NCBI RefSeq assembly: GCF_000349725.1
Contig: NZ_APCP01000004.1
Location: 1 to 38,339 of the forward strand
Source of the DNA: Ligilactobacillus pobuzihii E100301 = KCTC 13174
GTDB taxonomy: Bacteria > Bacillota > Bacilli > Lactobacillales > Lactobacillaceae
Length of the DNA stretch: 38,339 nucleotides
Reading direction: 5' to 3'
Shown: in pieces, positions 17,874 to 26,568 of the stretch
How positions within the stretch are numbered: the first letter of the stretch is position 1
Layout: every line of letters begins with the position of its first letter
The notes under the pieces: generated by a model
What the model saw: the letters and a program-made list of their open reading frames with translations, nothing else
Told to the model about the DNA's origin: nothing
Database searches by the model: none
Made by a program: the position numbers and the translations under genes

Positions 17874-19322
17874 TTATTTTGGCACTGTAACTGAGTCACC
17901 AGCTGTCAAATTAACGTCACTACCCATATCGTTAAGCTCTTGGATCTTTGAAACAGACGTTGCATATTTTTGAGCTAACTGACCAATCGTTTCACCATCG
18001 CTCACATTAACTGTTTGTGTTTCTTCCGAAGAGGAACTCGAATTATCTTTGCTTGAACTTGATTTACTTGATCTTGCCTTTTTCTCCGAGCTTTCTTTCT
18101 TAGAAGAACTAGCTTTCTTTTCACTAGAGCTCTTGTCAGCCTTCGTCGAATCATTATTCTTAGGATCTGAAGTTGCATCTTTTTTCGCAGCTGCCAAAGA
18201 ACTAGAGTCTGCTTTTTGACGCTCAGCCATCTTTGAAGACTCATTGGCTTGCTTGCCACTTAGGCTAAATTGTTGACTGTCTGCTAGCCACCAGCCACCA
18301 CCAAACAAGATGATCAATGCAACCGTGACGATCCAGCCCCATTTACCAGACTTTTTAGGCTGGTTTTCAGCCGTAGTCGTTGTTTCTGTCGTAGATCCTG
18401 CTTTACGCTCTTTTTCTTTAACTACTGGATCCGAACCACGTTCAACAAAAAAGGCTTTGCGCATCCGCGGCTCATCTTTTCTGGTATAGCCTTGTTTATA
18501 TTGCTCGCCCTTAAATTCATCATACAAACGATCAATGTCAAAGTTAACTTGTTCTTGTTGTTTTTTTGCCAGATAATCATTTTGTTCCGGCAAACTCAAA
18601 CCATAGTAATAGTTAGTAAAATACTGGTATTGTTGCATGACGTCTTGCGATGGCCCAAAGTCTTGTTGTTCACCAAATTGCAACCAGACAGTCCGTTCAC
18701 AAAAAGCCTCTACGTTTAAACCACGGGAATCACTGATAAAAAATGAAACTCCGAGATCTTTCAAGCGTTGGATACGGGCCGAAGTTTTTTGGAAAAAGTC
18801 TTGATCCAATAAGAAAAACAAGTCATCGATCAAAACAAGTTCGGGTTCAATGTATAAAGCCATCCCTAAGCTCAGTCGTGCGCGCATCCCAACGGAATAT
18901 TCAGATACGGGACGATATAGCCATTGGCCAAGTTCACAGAAGTTAATGACACCATTGGTCAAATGGTCGCCTTTAAAACTATCGATCTGCGCTTGACTGA
19001 TCTTGGTCCGAATATTTTCGAGACCAGTCTGATCGTCGGTCAAACCATGAGTGACGGAAGCAAAGTTGATTCGACTAGAAGTCGTAATAAATCCAGTCGT
19101 TTGTTGCGTAACGCCAGCAATGATCTGCAGTAAAGTTGCTTTTCCAGAACCATTCATTCCGACTAAACCAACTGCTTCGCCATCGCTAACGTTTAAAGAG
19201 ATACCCCGTAACTGCCAGAAGCTATCGTTTTCAGCTGTTTGGACGACGCCCTTGTTTTTTTCTTTTTTATCGATCAGCAAGGGACTTTCTTTTGTAATAT
19301 ATTTTAATTCAATTTTAGCCAT
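17874..19322 (-). CDS. TagH-like ABC ATPase domain fused to TM helix and LysM, degenerate ATPase motifs
   Basis: A 482-aa protein resembling TagH, the ATPase of the wall teichoic acid exporter. Residues 1-240 form the nucleotide-binding domain. The critical positions have changed: Walker A reads GMNGSGKA (55-62), with Ala where Ser/Thr binds Mg2+; Walker B ends IDD (165-167), with Asp for the catalytic Glu; the switch His is Asp198 (ISDSRG). The signature is YSVGM. A single TM helix follows at about 328-347, then a long Ser/Lys/Asp-rich linker (360-435) and a LysM domain (437-481, ETIGQLAQKYATSVSKIQEL). The Ala codon was checked in the DNA (GGA AAA GCA ACT). No TagG permease gene is adjacent. 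It may bind ATP weakly or be structural or regulatory; this is inference. Confidence 0.85.
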   Translation of the reverse strand: MAKIELKYITKESPLLIDKKEKNKGVVQTAENDSFWQLRGISLNVSDGEAVGLVGMNGSGKATLLQIIAGVTQQTTGFITTSSRINFASVTHGLTDDQTGLENIRTKISQAQIDSFKGDHLTNGVINFCELGQWLYRPVSEYSVGMRARLSLGMALYIEPELVLIDDLFFLLDQDFFQKTSARIQRLKDLGVSFFISDSRGLNVEAFCERTVWLQFGEQQDFGPSQDVMQQYQYFTNYYYGLSLPEQNDYLAKKQQEQVNFDIDRLYDEFKGEQYKQGYTRKDEPRMRKAFFVERGSDPVVKEKERKAGSTTETTTTAENQPKKSGKWGWIVTVALIILFGGGWWLADSQQFSLSGKQANESSKMAERQKADSSSLAAAKKDATSDPKNNDSTKADKSSSEKKASSSKKESSEKKARSSKSSSSKDNSSSSSEETQTVNVSDGETIGQLAQKYATSVSKIQELNDMGSDVNLTAGDSVTVPK

Positions 19323-19437
19323 TTTAATCTCCCTGAATTTTTTGAATCACAATAACCTAAATATTAAAGAACTGCTCTGCCACTGTCAATTATACAAAGC
19401 AATATTTCCTTAACAAAATAATTGAACACAACCAATA

Positions 19438-19482
19438 TAAAACCTCAACCGTGAGAAATAGCGTACCTTTCTACAGTCGAGG
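19438..19482 (-). terminator. gpsA terminator
   Basis: CCTCAACCGTGAGAAA (19443-19458) pairs with TTTCTACAGTCGAGG (19468-19482), with G-U pairs and one bulge. On the minus strand a short TTTT tail follows. Confidence 0.65.
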
Positions 19483-19508
19483 CTGACTTGACATTTCAAT
19501 TATTTAGT

Positions 19509-20552
19509 TTAGTCGACCATATTCTGGGCAATTTCTTCCGACTTACCCTCGCGTGTCATCAAACCGCCAACTTCCTCTTTGATATCGGCGCCTCGATATA
19601 ACACATTGTAAATTGCCTCAGTGATCGGCATATCGATCTGTTTTTCTTGTGACAGTTCATAAGCTGCCTGTGTGGTATTGATCCCTTCGATGACCATTCC
19701 CATATCAGCGATGACATCGGGTAATTTTTTGCCAGAGCCTAGCTGATCACCAGCACGCCAGTTACGTGAGTGGACACTAGTACATGTCACAACTAGGTCA
19801 CCAACACCTGACAAACCAATAAACGTTAATGGATCAGCACCAAAAGCCACACCTAAACGGCTGATCTCAGCTAAACCACGGGTCATTAAAGCCGCTTTGG
19901 CATCATCACCAAAACCAAGGCCATGTAAAGCACCCGCACCTAAAGCGATGATGTTTTTAAACGCTGCCCCAAGTTCGACCCCTAACAGGTCAGGATTAGT
20001 ATAGATCCGCAAATAATTATTCATGAATAATTTTTGCACTTCTTTGGCAGCATCGAGATCTTCACTAGCAGCTGTGATCAAAGTCAGGTCATGATGAGCA
20101 ACTTCTTCAGCATGGCTTGGGCCTGATAAAGCCACGATACCACTCCGATAGCCTGAAGGGATCTCTTCGTCAATGATTTGAGAGACACGTTTGTATGTCT
20201 TTAATTCCAAACCCTTGCTAGCATGCACGATCAACGGCGCATTATTTTTATCTCGTAAAATATCACATACTTGAACTGAGATCTCACGAATTGCCTTCGT
20301 TGGTACAACGAATAAAACAACATCTACTCCGTCAAGAGCAGCATCCATATCCGTAGTAGCATGCAATTTTTCAGAAAAATAATAATCTTTGATGTACTTA
20401 TTATTTGTATGTTGTGAATTGATCTCATCAGCTTGTGGCGTCTTATAAGTCCACAGTTCAACTTGGTGCCCATTTTCAACCAAAACATTGGCCAGGACAC
20501 TTCCCCAAGAACCAGCACCTAAAACAGCAACATTTTTACCCATGATCAACAT
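19509..20552 (-). CDS. gpsA: NAD(P)-dependent glycerol-3-phosphate dehydrogenase
   Basis: Reduces dihydroxyacetone phosphate to sn-glycerol-3-phosphate, the precursor of phospholipids and, through phosphatidylglycerol, of LTA. The Rossmann motif is [14 protein letters not shown] near the N-terminus; also visible are [29 protein letters not shown], the catalytic Lys region [14 protein letters not shown] and the C-terminal [17 protein letters not shown]. At 347 aa it is slightly longer than usual. The start at 20552 has a weak GGGA close by; an ATG at 20543 (MGKNVAV) is an equally reasonable start. It is followed by its own terminator. Confidence 0.96.
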   Translation of the reverse strand: MLIMGKNVAVLGAGSWGSVLANVLVENGHQVELWTYKTPQADEINSQHTNNKYIKDYYFSEKLHATTDMDAALDGVDVVLFVVPTKAIREISVQVCDILRDKNNAPLIVHASKGLELKTYKRVSQIIDEEIPSGYRSGIVALSGPSHAEEVAHHDLTLITAASEDLDAAKEVQKLFMNNYLRIYTNPDLLGVELGAAFKNIIALGAGALHGLGFGDDAKAALMTRGLAEISRLGVAFGADPLTFIGLSGVGDLVVTCTSVHSRNWRAGDQLGSGKKLPDVIADMGMVIEGINTTQAAYELSQEKQIDMPITEAIYNVLYRGADIKEEVGGLMTREGKSEEIAQNMVD

Positions 20553-20821
20553 TTCATCCCAATCTTATTTTTTCAAATCTATCGTTTTTATTACCAAAGT
20601 AACGATACCATATTTCTGTTGCCCTAGCAATAAAAGCCCGGTTTATCGCTGATTTAGAGCTAAAAGTTAATAAAAAATAAAGTAATGAAAACAAGCCTCG
20701 ATTATCGTTAAATGAAGCTCTTGCTACATAAATGTACAATTCTTGTTAACTCTAAACTACAAACTAACGCGCACTTTTAACTAAGAGAAATGCAAACTAT
20801 CTTTCAACTAGCTGCAACAAA
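20553..20821. other. intergenic stretch, nothing identified
   Basis: About 270 bp between gpsA and the terminator of the next gene. It is AT-rich, without a convincing reading frame, strong promoter or hairpin. It must contain the gpsA promoter, but no clear pair of hexamers stands out. Confidence 0.4.
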
Positions 20822-20868
20822 CGAAAAGCCCCTCACCACTCATAAAACATGAATAGTCAGAGACTTTT
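20822..20868 (-). terminator. terminator of the DUF402 gene
   Basis: AAAAGCCCCTCACCACTCAT pairs with the downstream ATGAATAGTCAGAGACTTTT through several G-U pairs and one mismatch; T-rich sequence follows on the minus strand. Confidence 0.65.
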
Positions 20869-20892
20869 TCTTGTTATAAACATTAGACGGGT

Positions 20893-21438
20893 TTACTGCC
20901 GTCGTGATAACTCTAGGTATCGGTTATACCAGATCTCGACATATTCCTGCGAAAACGGACCCTTTTTATGGTCGATCCAATCTACTAACGTTCGTACGTT
21001 GTGTTTTAAGATCTTGTCAGTTGCCGCTGAATAGTGCCAACGAGTGCCGAAATCCTGATACTCGTCAACATCTAACAGCCGCTTTTCTCCATTTGGAAAA
21101 ACTTTCACATCCAAGTCATAATCAATATACTTCAATGCTTCTTTATCTAAGACTGCAGGTGATGCCAAGTTACAATAATAAGAGATCCCGTTATCACGAA
21201 TCATGGTTACAATGTTAAACCAGTAATTGGCGTGAAAATAAACTAAAGCTGGCTCCCGCGTGAGCCACCTACGCCCATCAGATTCAGTGACCAAAGTATG
21301 GTCATTGCAACCGATCAAGGCATTTTCACTAGTTTTTAAGATCATCGTATCGCGCCATGTACGGTGTAGACTACCATCGTGTTTATAACTCTTCAAAGTA
21401 ATGAACTCGCCTTCTTTGGGTCCACTGAAATGTCGCAT
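20893..21438 (-). CDS. nucleoside tri-/diphosphate phosphatase, DUF402 family (YgaC-like)
   Basis: A 181-aa cytosolic protein of the DUF402 (Ntdp) family, members of which hydrolyse nucleoside tri- and diphosphates. Characteristic blocks: [33 protein letters not shown]-like ([20 protein letters not shown]), [12 protein letters not shown] and the metal-binding acidic run [11 protein letters not shown]. The C-terminal [19 protein letters not shown] is also typical. The start at 21438 (MRHFSG) follows AGGGAAG; the frame extends upstream to 21519 but across the promoter. A consensus-like promoter at 21491-21519 drives it and a terminator follows, so it is a single-gene unit. Confidence 0.9.
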   Translation of the reverse strand: MRHFSGPKEGEFITLKSYKHDGSLHRTWRDTMILKTSENALIGCNDHTLVTESDGRRWLTREPALVYFHANYWFNIVTMIRDNGISYYCNLASPAVLDKEALKYIDYDLDVKVFPNGEKRLLDVDEYQDFGTRWHYSAATDKILKHNVRTLVDWIDHKKGPFSQEYVEIWYNRYLELSRRQ

Positions 21439-21490
21439 ACACTTCCCTGCTTTCCATAAACACAGGTGTAAATACACCGAAATCATATTA

Positions 21491-21519
21491 ATTATAGCAA
21501 AATAAGCCAAAATAAACAA
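21491..21519 (-). promoter_or_regulatory. promoter of the DUF402 gene
   Basis: On the minus strand: TTGTTT (21514-21519), a 17-bp spacer and TATAAT (21491-21496). It overlaps the long inverted repeat at 21500-21557. Confidence 0.65.
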
Positions 21520-21557
21520 AGCAATTACGTCCCTTTTGTTTATTTCAGCTTATTTTT
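21500..21557. repeat. long inverted repeat overlapping a promoter
   Basis: Two 21-bp arms (21500-21520 and about 21537-21557) match as inverted repeats apart from two adjacent positions. The left arm covers the -35 and spacer of the DUF402 promoter. On the plus strand the right arm is followed by a T6 run, so it could also terminate plus-strand transcripts, though no plus-strand gene precedes it. Confidence 0.6.
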
Positions 21558-21586
21558 TAATAATCATAGTACTTTACAAATTTTAA

Positions 21587-21880
21587 CTATTTTTCCCGAG
21601 TTCTTGAACCCACGTCCAGTATGAACTGCAAAATGATTGCAAAATTTTGATACTTTTGGGTTGCCTGTGCCGGACTAGTAAAAATTTGTTTCTTAGTAAT
21701 GGCACGATTTAGAGCGTCTTTGTGTGCACTTGTCCCCTTATCCTGCAATTCTTGCCAGGCAGGGATTGGGGAAAAGTTATTTCAAAAGATAGGCAACATG
21801 AATAAAATCAAACTGCAATATTTTTGATGGTCGGCACCGACAACACTGTTGAAAAAAGTGACATAGTAATTGAAGAAATT
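21587..21880 (-). pseudogene. coding-like remnant with in-frame stop, unknown
   Basis: One minus-strand frame is open from 21880 to TAG at 21587-21589 with a single internal TGA (21782-21784). The downstream 64 codons read like protein (for example AHKDALNRAITKKQIFTSPA and QKYQNFAIILQFILDV). There is no good start codon. A second frame also holds a 39-codon ATG frame (MPLLLEFLQLLCHFF). Two readable frames over the same DNA suggest either a decayed gene or a dispersed non-coding repeat. I assign no function. Confidence 0.3.
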
Positions 21881-21908
21881 CTAGTAACAGTGGCATGTTT
21901 TTGACTTG

Positions 21909-22121
21909 AGAGTGAGACAAAAGATGTTTTGAAGCCGATTTGTAACGATAATTACTTTATTTTGAGTCGTAGCAAAGTGGAGAACCAGAATAAAGCAATC
22001 GTTGTTACAGTAAGGCTTCAATCTTTTGGAACACGTTTAAGGGCCACCAATCTACCCCATTTAATTAATGGGATAGATTGGTGGCCCTTTTAGAATCGCA
22101 CAGCTAATTTTGTCCCAGTCT
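21909..22121 (+). repeat. dispersed structured repeat, copy b
   Basis: About 213 bp, starting GAGTGAGACAAAA-like and ending TTTTGTCCCAGTC, which form imperfect terminal inverted repeats. Inside are a stem CAAAAGAT plus TTGAAGCC with GGCTTCAATCTTTTG, a stem ATTACTTTATT with AATAAAGCAAT, and a terminator-like stem GGGCCACCAATCTA with TAGATTGGTGGCCC. It lies downstream of rlmCD but in the opposite orientation. Confidence 0.85.
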
Positions 22122-22214
22122 TTCCTTTTCATGACTTACGTTCAGTTGTGATTTCGTTAAAAAACTATTCAGCATCTTTTGTACTTTAAATTTTAGAAAA
22201 AGTTGTAAAGTGCT

Positions 22215-23642
22215 CTAATAATCTTTTAGTGTCAATCTAACGACTGCTTCTGTCCGTGCTGTTTGTGGGAACATATCAACAGGTTGAATATAATCTACAT
22301 CATAAGCTTTTGTTAATTGCACCAGGTCTGCCGCTAATGTTGATGGATTACATGAAACATAAACAAATTTGTTTGGTCGATATTTCAAGATCGTCTTGAT
22401 CAACTTATCATCAAGCCCGACTCGAGGCGGATCAACCACTAAAGCATCCATTTCAATTCCTGCTTTAGTCCACCTAGCCAATAAATCTTCAGCCGTTCCG
22501 ACCTCATAGTGTGCATTATCCAACCCAGCTAACTTTGCATTTTTTTGTGCATCTGCGATAGCTTCTGGTGTCACGTCTATGCCGTAAACTGCGCTGGCTT
22601 CTTTAGCCAAATAGATCCCGATCGTACCTGCTCCACAATATGCATCAACTAAGGATTCACCTGTCTGCAAGTCTAAAGCTTGTTTAACTTGCCTGTATAA
22701 AACTTCAGTTTGTGGCGTATTTAATTGGAAAAACGCCCGAGCTGACAAATGGAACTCGTTACCAGCAATTTTTTCGATCAAATGATCTTGTCCGTACAAA
22801 CGCAGGGTCTGTTCTCCCCAGATCAATGAAGTCTGACGGGGATTAACATTTTGCATTACCGAAACGACAGCGGGTTGTTGTGAAACTAAATCAGTGATCA
22901 AATTATTGATCTGAGGGATCTTTTTAGTCCGACTGATAAAAACGACTTGCAATTGGTGATTGGCAAATGATTCGCGTACGACCACTGTTTTAATAATGCC
23001 CGTTTCTTGGTGCTCATTATAAGGCAAGATCTTCCACTTAGCGAGCAGCTGACAAATCAAGCGTATTGTTTTCATAGATAAGTCAGTCTGTGTTGAAAAA
23101 GTGGGTAGATCGACTAGTTCATGACTATTCGGACGATATAGTCCAGCTTGCACTTGACCATTTTTCCCCGCACGAATTTGAAACTGTAACTTATTCCGGT
23201 AATGGTAAGGCTCGTCCATGCCCAGTGTCTTTTTGATCTGGTAATCTGGGAAATCCTTTGGACGATACTTTTTTAATGATTGCTTGATCACATCACGCTT
23301 AAATTTAAGTTGGGCTGGGTAAGCGAGATGTTCTAGTTCGATCCCACCAACATCGTAACGGTCGACCGGTTTAACCCGATCTTTACTCTTCTTTTTAACG
23401 CGAACGAGTTCACCTTTTAGATACTTTTGTTTTTCAAGTACGACCCGTACTAAAACATCTTCGTGTGGTAAAGCACCAGGAATGAAGATGATCTTGCGTT
23501 TATAATAGCCGATACCTTCACCATTGATACCCAAGCGTTTGATGGTGACCAACACGACTTTTCCTTCTAAAGTCTGTCGTCTAGAATTTTTATGATCCCT
23601 GGATCGATAATTTTGATGTGGTGCGTGTTGATTATTTTTCAT
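22215..23642 (-). CDS. rlmCD: 23S rRNA (uracil-C5)-methyltransferase RlmCD/RumA family, Fe-S ligands absent
   Basis: SAM-dependent enzyme forming 5-methyluridine in 23S rRNA. The 475-aa protein has a basic N-terminal tail, a TRAM domain (about 25-90, VTIKRLGINGEGIGYYKRKI), and a Rossmann methyltransferase domain with FFQLNTPQTEVLY, VDAYCGAGTIGIYL and VDPPRVGLDDK. The catalytic Cys431 is in YVSCNPST and Glu465 in RTEAVV. In most homologues a CGGC motif and two other cysteines hold a [4Fe-4S] cluster; here the region reads VKPVDRYDVGGIELEHL (90-106), with none of them. The ATG follows AGGG. Divergent from recX. Confidence 0.92.
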   Translation of the reverse strand: MKNNQHAPHQNYRSRDHKNSRRQTLEGKVVLVTIKRLGINGEGIGYYKRKIIFIPGALPHEDVLVRVVLEKQKYLKGELVRVKKKSKDRVKPVDRYDVGGIELEHLAYPAQLKFKRDVIKQSLKKYRPKDFPDYQIKKTLGMDEPYHYRNKLQFQIRAGKNGQVQAGLYRPNSHELVDLPTFSTQTDLSMKTIRLICQLLAKWKILPYNEHQETGIIKTVVVRESFANHQLQVVFISRTKKIPQINNLITDLVSQQPAVVSVMQNVNPRQTSLIWGEQTLRLYGQDHLIEKIAGNEFHLSARAFFQLNTPQTEVLYRQVKQALDLQTGESLVDAYCGAGTIGIYLAKEASAVYGIDVTPEAIADAQKNAKLAGLDNAHYEVGTAEDLLARWTKAGIEMDALVVDPPRVGLDDKLIKTILKYRPNKFVYVSCNPSTLAADLVQLTKAYDVDYIQPVDMFPQTARTEAVVRLTLKDY

Positions 23643-23699
23643 TACATTTTCCCTTCATTGTGAGCAGTCTTTGACAACTTGAACTGCATGTCGTTTTCG

Positions 23700-23746
23700 A
23701 TTATACCATGCAAGTTATGGAAAACGAGACCTCAAGCGCTTATAAT
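23700..23746. promoter_or_regulatory. divergent -10 elements for rlmCD (minus) and recX (plus)
   Basis: A TATAAT on the minus strand (23700-23705) faces rlmCD, and TATAAT on the plus strand (23741-23746), with TGGAAA 17 bp upstream, faces recX. The -35 regions overlap in the ~35 bp between them; the minus -35 is poor. Confidence 0.45.
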
Positions 23747-23793
23747 AACATTATTCAATGAAAATATCAGACCGAATATGAGGGAGGATCATT

Positions 23794-24594
23794 TTGACAA
23801 AAACAATCACCCTGATCAAAACGCAAAAACGCAAGGGGCGTTATAACATATATTTAGACGGCAAATATGCATTTCCACTCGGCGAAGATGTCTTGATCCG
23901 ATTTGGCTTAAGCAAAGGTCGAGAATTAACTACAGAACAGATCGATAACTTAAAAGAAGCCGATAACACTTCTAAGGCCTACCAAAAAGCACTGAATTAT
24001 CTGGCCCACCAACTACGTACTAAAAAAGAGATCAAAGATCATTTACACCAAAATGAGGTCACAGAAAATGACATTGAAAAAACACTGAATAAACTGACAG
24101 AAATGGGCCTAGTAGATGACTTAAAGTATGCCCAGAGTTTTGTCCGGACCACGGCTAAAACTGCTGACAAAGGGCCAACTGTCATCAAAAGTAAGCTCAA
24201 ACAAAAAGGGATCACCGAAAGCGCGATCGAAGAAGCTTTGCTTGAATTTCCAGAAGAACAACAGATTATAAATGGTGTAACGGCTGCTAAAAAGAGCGTG
24301 CGTCACTTTCACAGTGAATCTTTTCGGACCAAAACAAATAAAATCAGACAACAACTAATGCAAAAGGGGTTTAACGGCGATGTGATCAATTTGATCATGG
24401 AAGAACTAGACTTACAGCCAGATGAAACACAAGAACAAGAAGCATTGACTATCCAAGGTGACAAGCTCTGGCGCAAAAACCACCGCTATACCGGTACAAA
24501 ACGCCAGCAAAAAGTGCGGCAAGGACTTTATCGTAAAGGCTTTTCTGGAGATTTGATCGATCAATATTTAAAAGACAAAAGTGAAGAAGAATAA
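23794..24594 (+). CDS. recX: RecX regulatory protein
   Basis: Modulator of RecA filament growth, cytosolic. The 266-aa length is typical of the longer Firmicute form. Tandem three-helix RecX repeats are visible: ALNYLAHQLRTKKEIKDHL, then LTEMGLVDDLKYAQSFVRT, then KGPTVIKSKLKQKGITESAI, and C-terminal copies (KIRQQLMQKGFNGDVINLIM, VRQGLYRKGFSGDLIDQYL). The start is TTG (23794-23796), supported by GGGAGG six nt upstream and no nearby alternative. Divergent from rlmCD; recA is not in this window. A repeat copy begins two bases after the stop codon. Confidence 0.93.
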   Translation: MTKTITLIKTQKRKGRYNIYLDGKYAFPLGEDVLIRFGLSKGRELTTEQIDNLKEADNTSKAYQKALNYLAHQLRTKKEIKDHLHQNEVTENDIEKTLNKLTEMGLVDDLKYAQSFVRTTAKTADKGPTVIKSKLKQKGITESAIEEALLEFPEEQQIINGVTAAKKSVRHFHSESFRTKTNKIRQQLMQKGFNGDVINLIMEELDLQPDETQEQEALTIQGDKLWRKNHRYTGTKRQQKVRQGLYRKGFSGDLIDQYLKDKSEEE

Positions 24595-24596
24595 AA

Positions 24597-24803
24597 GAGT
24601 GAGACAAAAGATGCTTTGAAGCCGATTTCTAACGATGATTGCGTTATTTTGGGTCGTAGCGAAGCGAAGGACTAGAATAACGCAATCGTTGTTACCGTAA
24701 GGCTTCAATCTTTTGGAACACGTTTAAGGGCAGTTGATTTATCCCATTGAATTGGATTAAATCGACAGCCCTTTTATGATCGGACAGCTAGTTTGGTCCC
24801 AGC
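24597..24803 (+). repeat. dispersed structured repeat, copy c
   Basis: About 207 bp, from GAGTGAGACAAAA right after the recX stop to TTTGGTCCCAGC. It contains the central stem ATTGCGTTATT with AATAACGCAAT and the terminal hairpin GGGC.GTTGATTTA with TAAATCGAC.GCCC followed by TTTT. In this position it would act as the recX terminator. Nearly identical to copy d. Confidence 0.9.
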
Positions 24804-24820
24804 TCCCTGTTTAGGAAAAA

Positions 24821-24870
24821 GAAAAAATCCTAGATTCCACCAGTAATTTGGTAGAAACTAGGATCTTTTT
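24821..24870. terminator. bidirectional terminator
   Basis: ATCCTAG (24827-24833) and CTAGGAT (24858-24864) enclose a second paired segment CCACCA/TGGTAG. There are A6 before and T5 after, so it can serve both the minus-strand gene ending at 24869 and plus-strand transcripts from recX. Confidence 0.8.
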
Positions 24871-25807
24871 ATTTTTTCTTTTTGTCACGAGCTACTCTTT
24901 TATTTTTCACCCTTTGAGTCGGGTCTACTCGATCATACAATCTTTTGATAGCCGTTTTTTTTGGCCTGATCGTGCCATAATGATAACGTTCAAGCGTTGA
25001 ATTGACCAAAGCGCCCAATAAAATGACCCAACTCGAAAAGTTCAACCAGAATAACAATACAATGAAAGTACCGATCGTCCCGTAACTTAAAACTGATTTA
25101 GCAAAATATTTTACGTAAATCGAGAAAGCTTGTGTTAACAACATCCAGCCCACTGCCGTAAAAAAAGCACCTGGCCAAATATAACGCAAGTGAGTCTTGG
25201 CATTAGTTAAAGTCATATACAAGAAGATCATGATCAAAAAGATCACAGCAAAAGTCACAAGGGACTTATAGGTCTTAAAATTCTCTAACCAAGACAACGA
25301 TAAATTAAAAATCGGCGCTAAATATTCTAACACGACCTGCCCAAAACTATTGATCATAAAAGCTATGACCACGATGATCACGAAAAATAAAATGATGAAA
25401 AACGAAAAAATCCGACTGGTGATTGCATTGTCATAATCCTCAACACCATATACTTCATTGATCGACTTTTTTAAAGTATTGATTCCCTTACTAGCCGACC
25501 AGATCGTCAAGAGTCCAGTGATCGAAGCCAAGCTACCGGAACTATTGGTCAAAAAGTCCATGATGATCGGTTTTAATGTACTATAGATAGCCGATGGAAA
25601 AGCGGTCTGTAAATAAGGTAGGATCGTTTCTGCCTTTAATCCTAACATTGGCAGCAAGTTAGTCGCAAAAATCAACATCGGAAAAATCGCTAAGAGCGAA
25701 TAGTACGCCATGACGACCGCAGTATTTGCAAAATTCACTTCACCAAATTGTTTAACCGCTAAACCAATATATTTTTTTAGTGGTTGTTCTTTTTTTTCGT
25801 GAGCCAT
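24869..25807 (-). CDS. YihY/BrkB family membrane protein
   Basis: A 312-aa integral membrane protein of the YihY (virulence factor BrkB) family, function not established. About six membrane segments are visible. Family blocks: FANTAVVMAYYSLLAIFPMLIF near residue 25-46, SITGLLTIWSASKGINTL near 95-112, and the C-terminal GTIGTFIVLLFWLNFSSWVILLGALVNS. The tail is strongly basic (KKNKRVARDKKKK-like). The start at 25807 has GGAG about 13 nt upstream, which is far. The LysM pseudogene lies 29 bp upstream on the same strand, so they may have formed one operon. Confidence 0.88.
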   Translation of the reverse strand: MAHEKKEQPLKKYIGLAVKQFGEVNFANTAVVMAYYSLLAIFPMLIFATNLLPMLGLKAETILPYLQTAFPSAIYSTLKPIIMDFLTNSSGSLASITGLLTIWSASKGINTLKKSINEVYGVEDYDNAITSRIFSFFIILFFVIIVVIAFMINSFGQVVLEYLAPIFNLSLSWLENFKTYKSLVTFAVIFLIMIFLYMTLTNAKTHLRYIWPGAFFTAVGWMLLTQAFSIYVKYFAKSVLSYGTIGTFIVLLFWLNFSSWVILLGALVNSTLERYHYGTIRPKKTAIKRLYDRVDPTQRVKNKRVARDKKKK

Positions 25808-25836
25808 TTAGTAGTTCACACTCCATATTTCTTTAA

Positions 25837-26285
25837 TTACTCAGGCATCGTTTCTGTATCAGACGACTGCTCAGTATCCCCGGTTGTTTGCGAAGTTGAA
25901 TCATCGCTTGTATTCTCGCTACTATTATTAGTATCATCCGTTGGGACCTTGATCTGCACGCCGGCTGAAATATCACGAGACTCCAAGTTGTTTAATGAGA
26001 CCAATTCATCAACCGTTGTGTTGTATTCATCAGCAATCGTTGACAATCATCTGAACCTGACTGCTTGCCATATTTTGCTTTTGCCAGCGAACGTTGCTTA
26101 TTATATTCCTTTTTTTGGTAAGCAGCGTTATTGCCAAAAGAAGCCTGAACACGACTTTGAACAATTGGACTCTTCCACGCCCAGACACCGATGATCAATA
26201 GTAAAGCGACTGTTAATACTGTCCAACCGAGTCTTTTGAGTATCTTTTTGTGTCTTGAATGTCCGTGTTTTTTATGTTTACCCAT
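25837..26285 (-). pseudogene. membrane-anchored LysM protein, frameshifted
   Basis: Two adjoining minus-strand frames make one protein of about 149 aa. The first encodes a basic N-terminus and one TM helix (TVLTVALLLIIGVWAW, about residues 22-38), then KAKYGKQSGSD. The second continues as a LysM domain (STIADEYNTTVDELVSLNNL, then ISAGVQIKVP) and an acidic Ser/Thr tail. The junction reads GATGATTGTCA (26042-26052 region). One extra T would restore GSDDLSTIADEY, so a 1-nt loss in a T run near 26045-26046 explains the break. It could be a true mutation or a sequencing error. The architecture (TM, linker, LysM) resembles the C-terminus of the gene at 17874. Confidence 0.85.
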
Positions 26286-26568
26286 TATTATAACTCCCCT
26301 AATCTCGTTAATTATGTATTAAAACACAATGTTTAACCACGTTAACTAAAAAATATTTAATAAAATACACAAAAAATATTGCTTGTTCTATTTTACACTA
26401 AATATCAGAAAAATAGTAGGAAATTATCAATTAACAAAATATAACACTAGTCGATCGAGACAGCTTTAAACTTCATGGCTTTTATTACTTTTAACTACTA
26501 GTCTTATGAAAACAAGGTAGACAGTCTAGCATAGCCTTTTAAAAAAAGCAAAAGTAGAAAAAAGAAGG

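Noticed and set aside
18002-18259. 85-codon minus-strand basic frame
   Set aside because: It is an alternative frame of the Ser/Lys-rich linker of the TagH-LysM protein.
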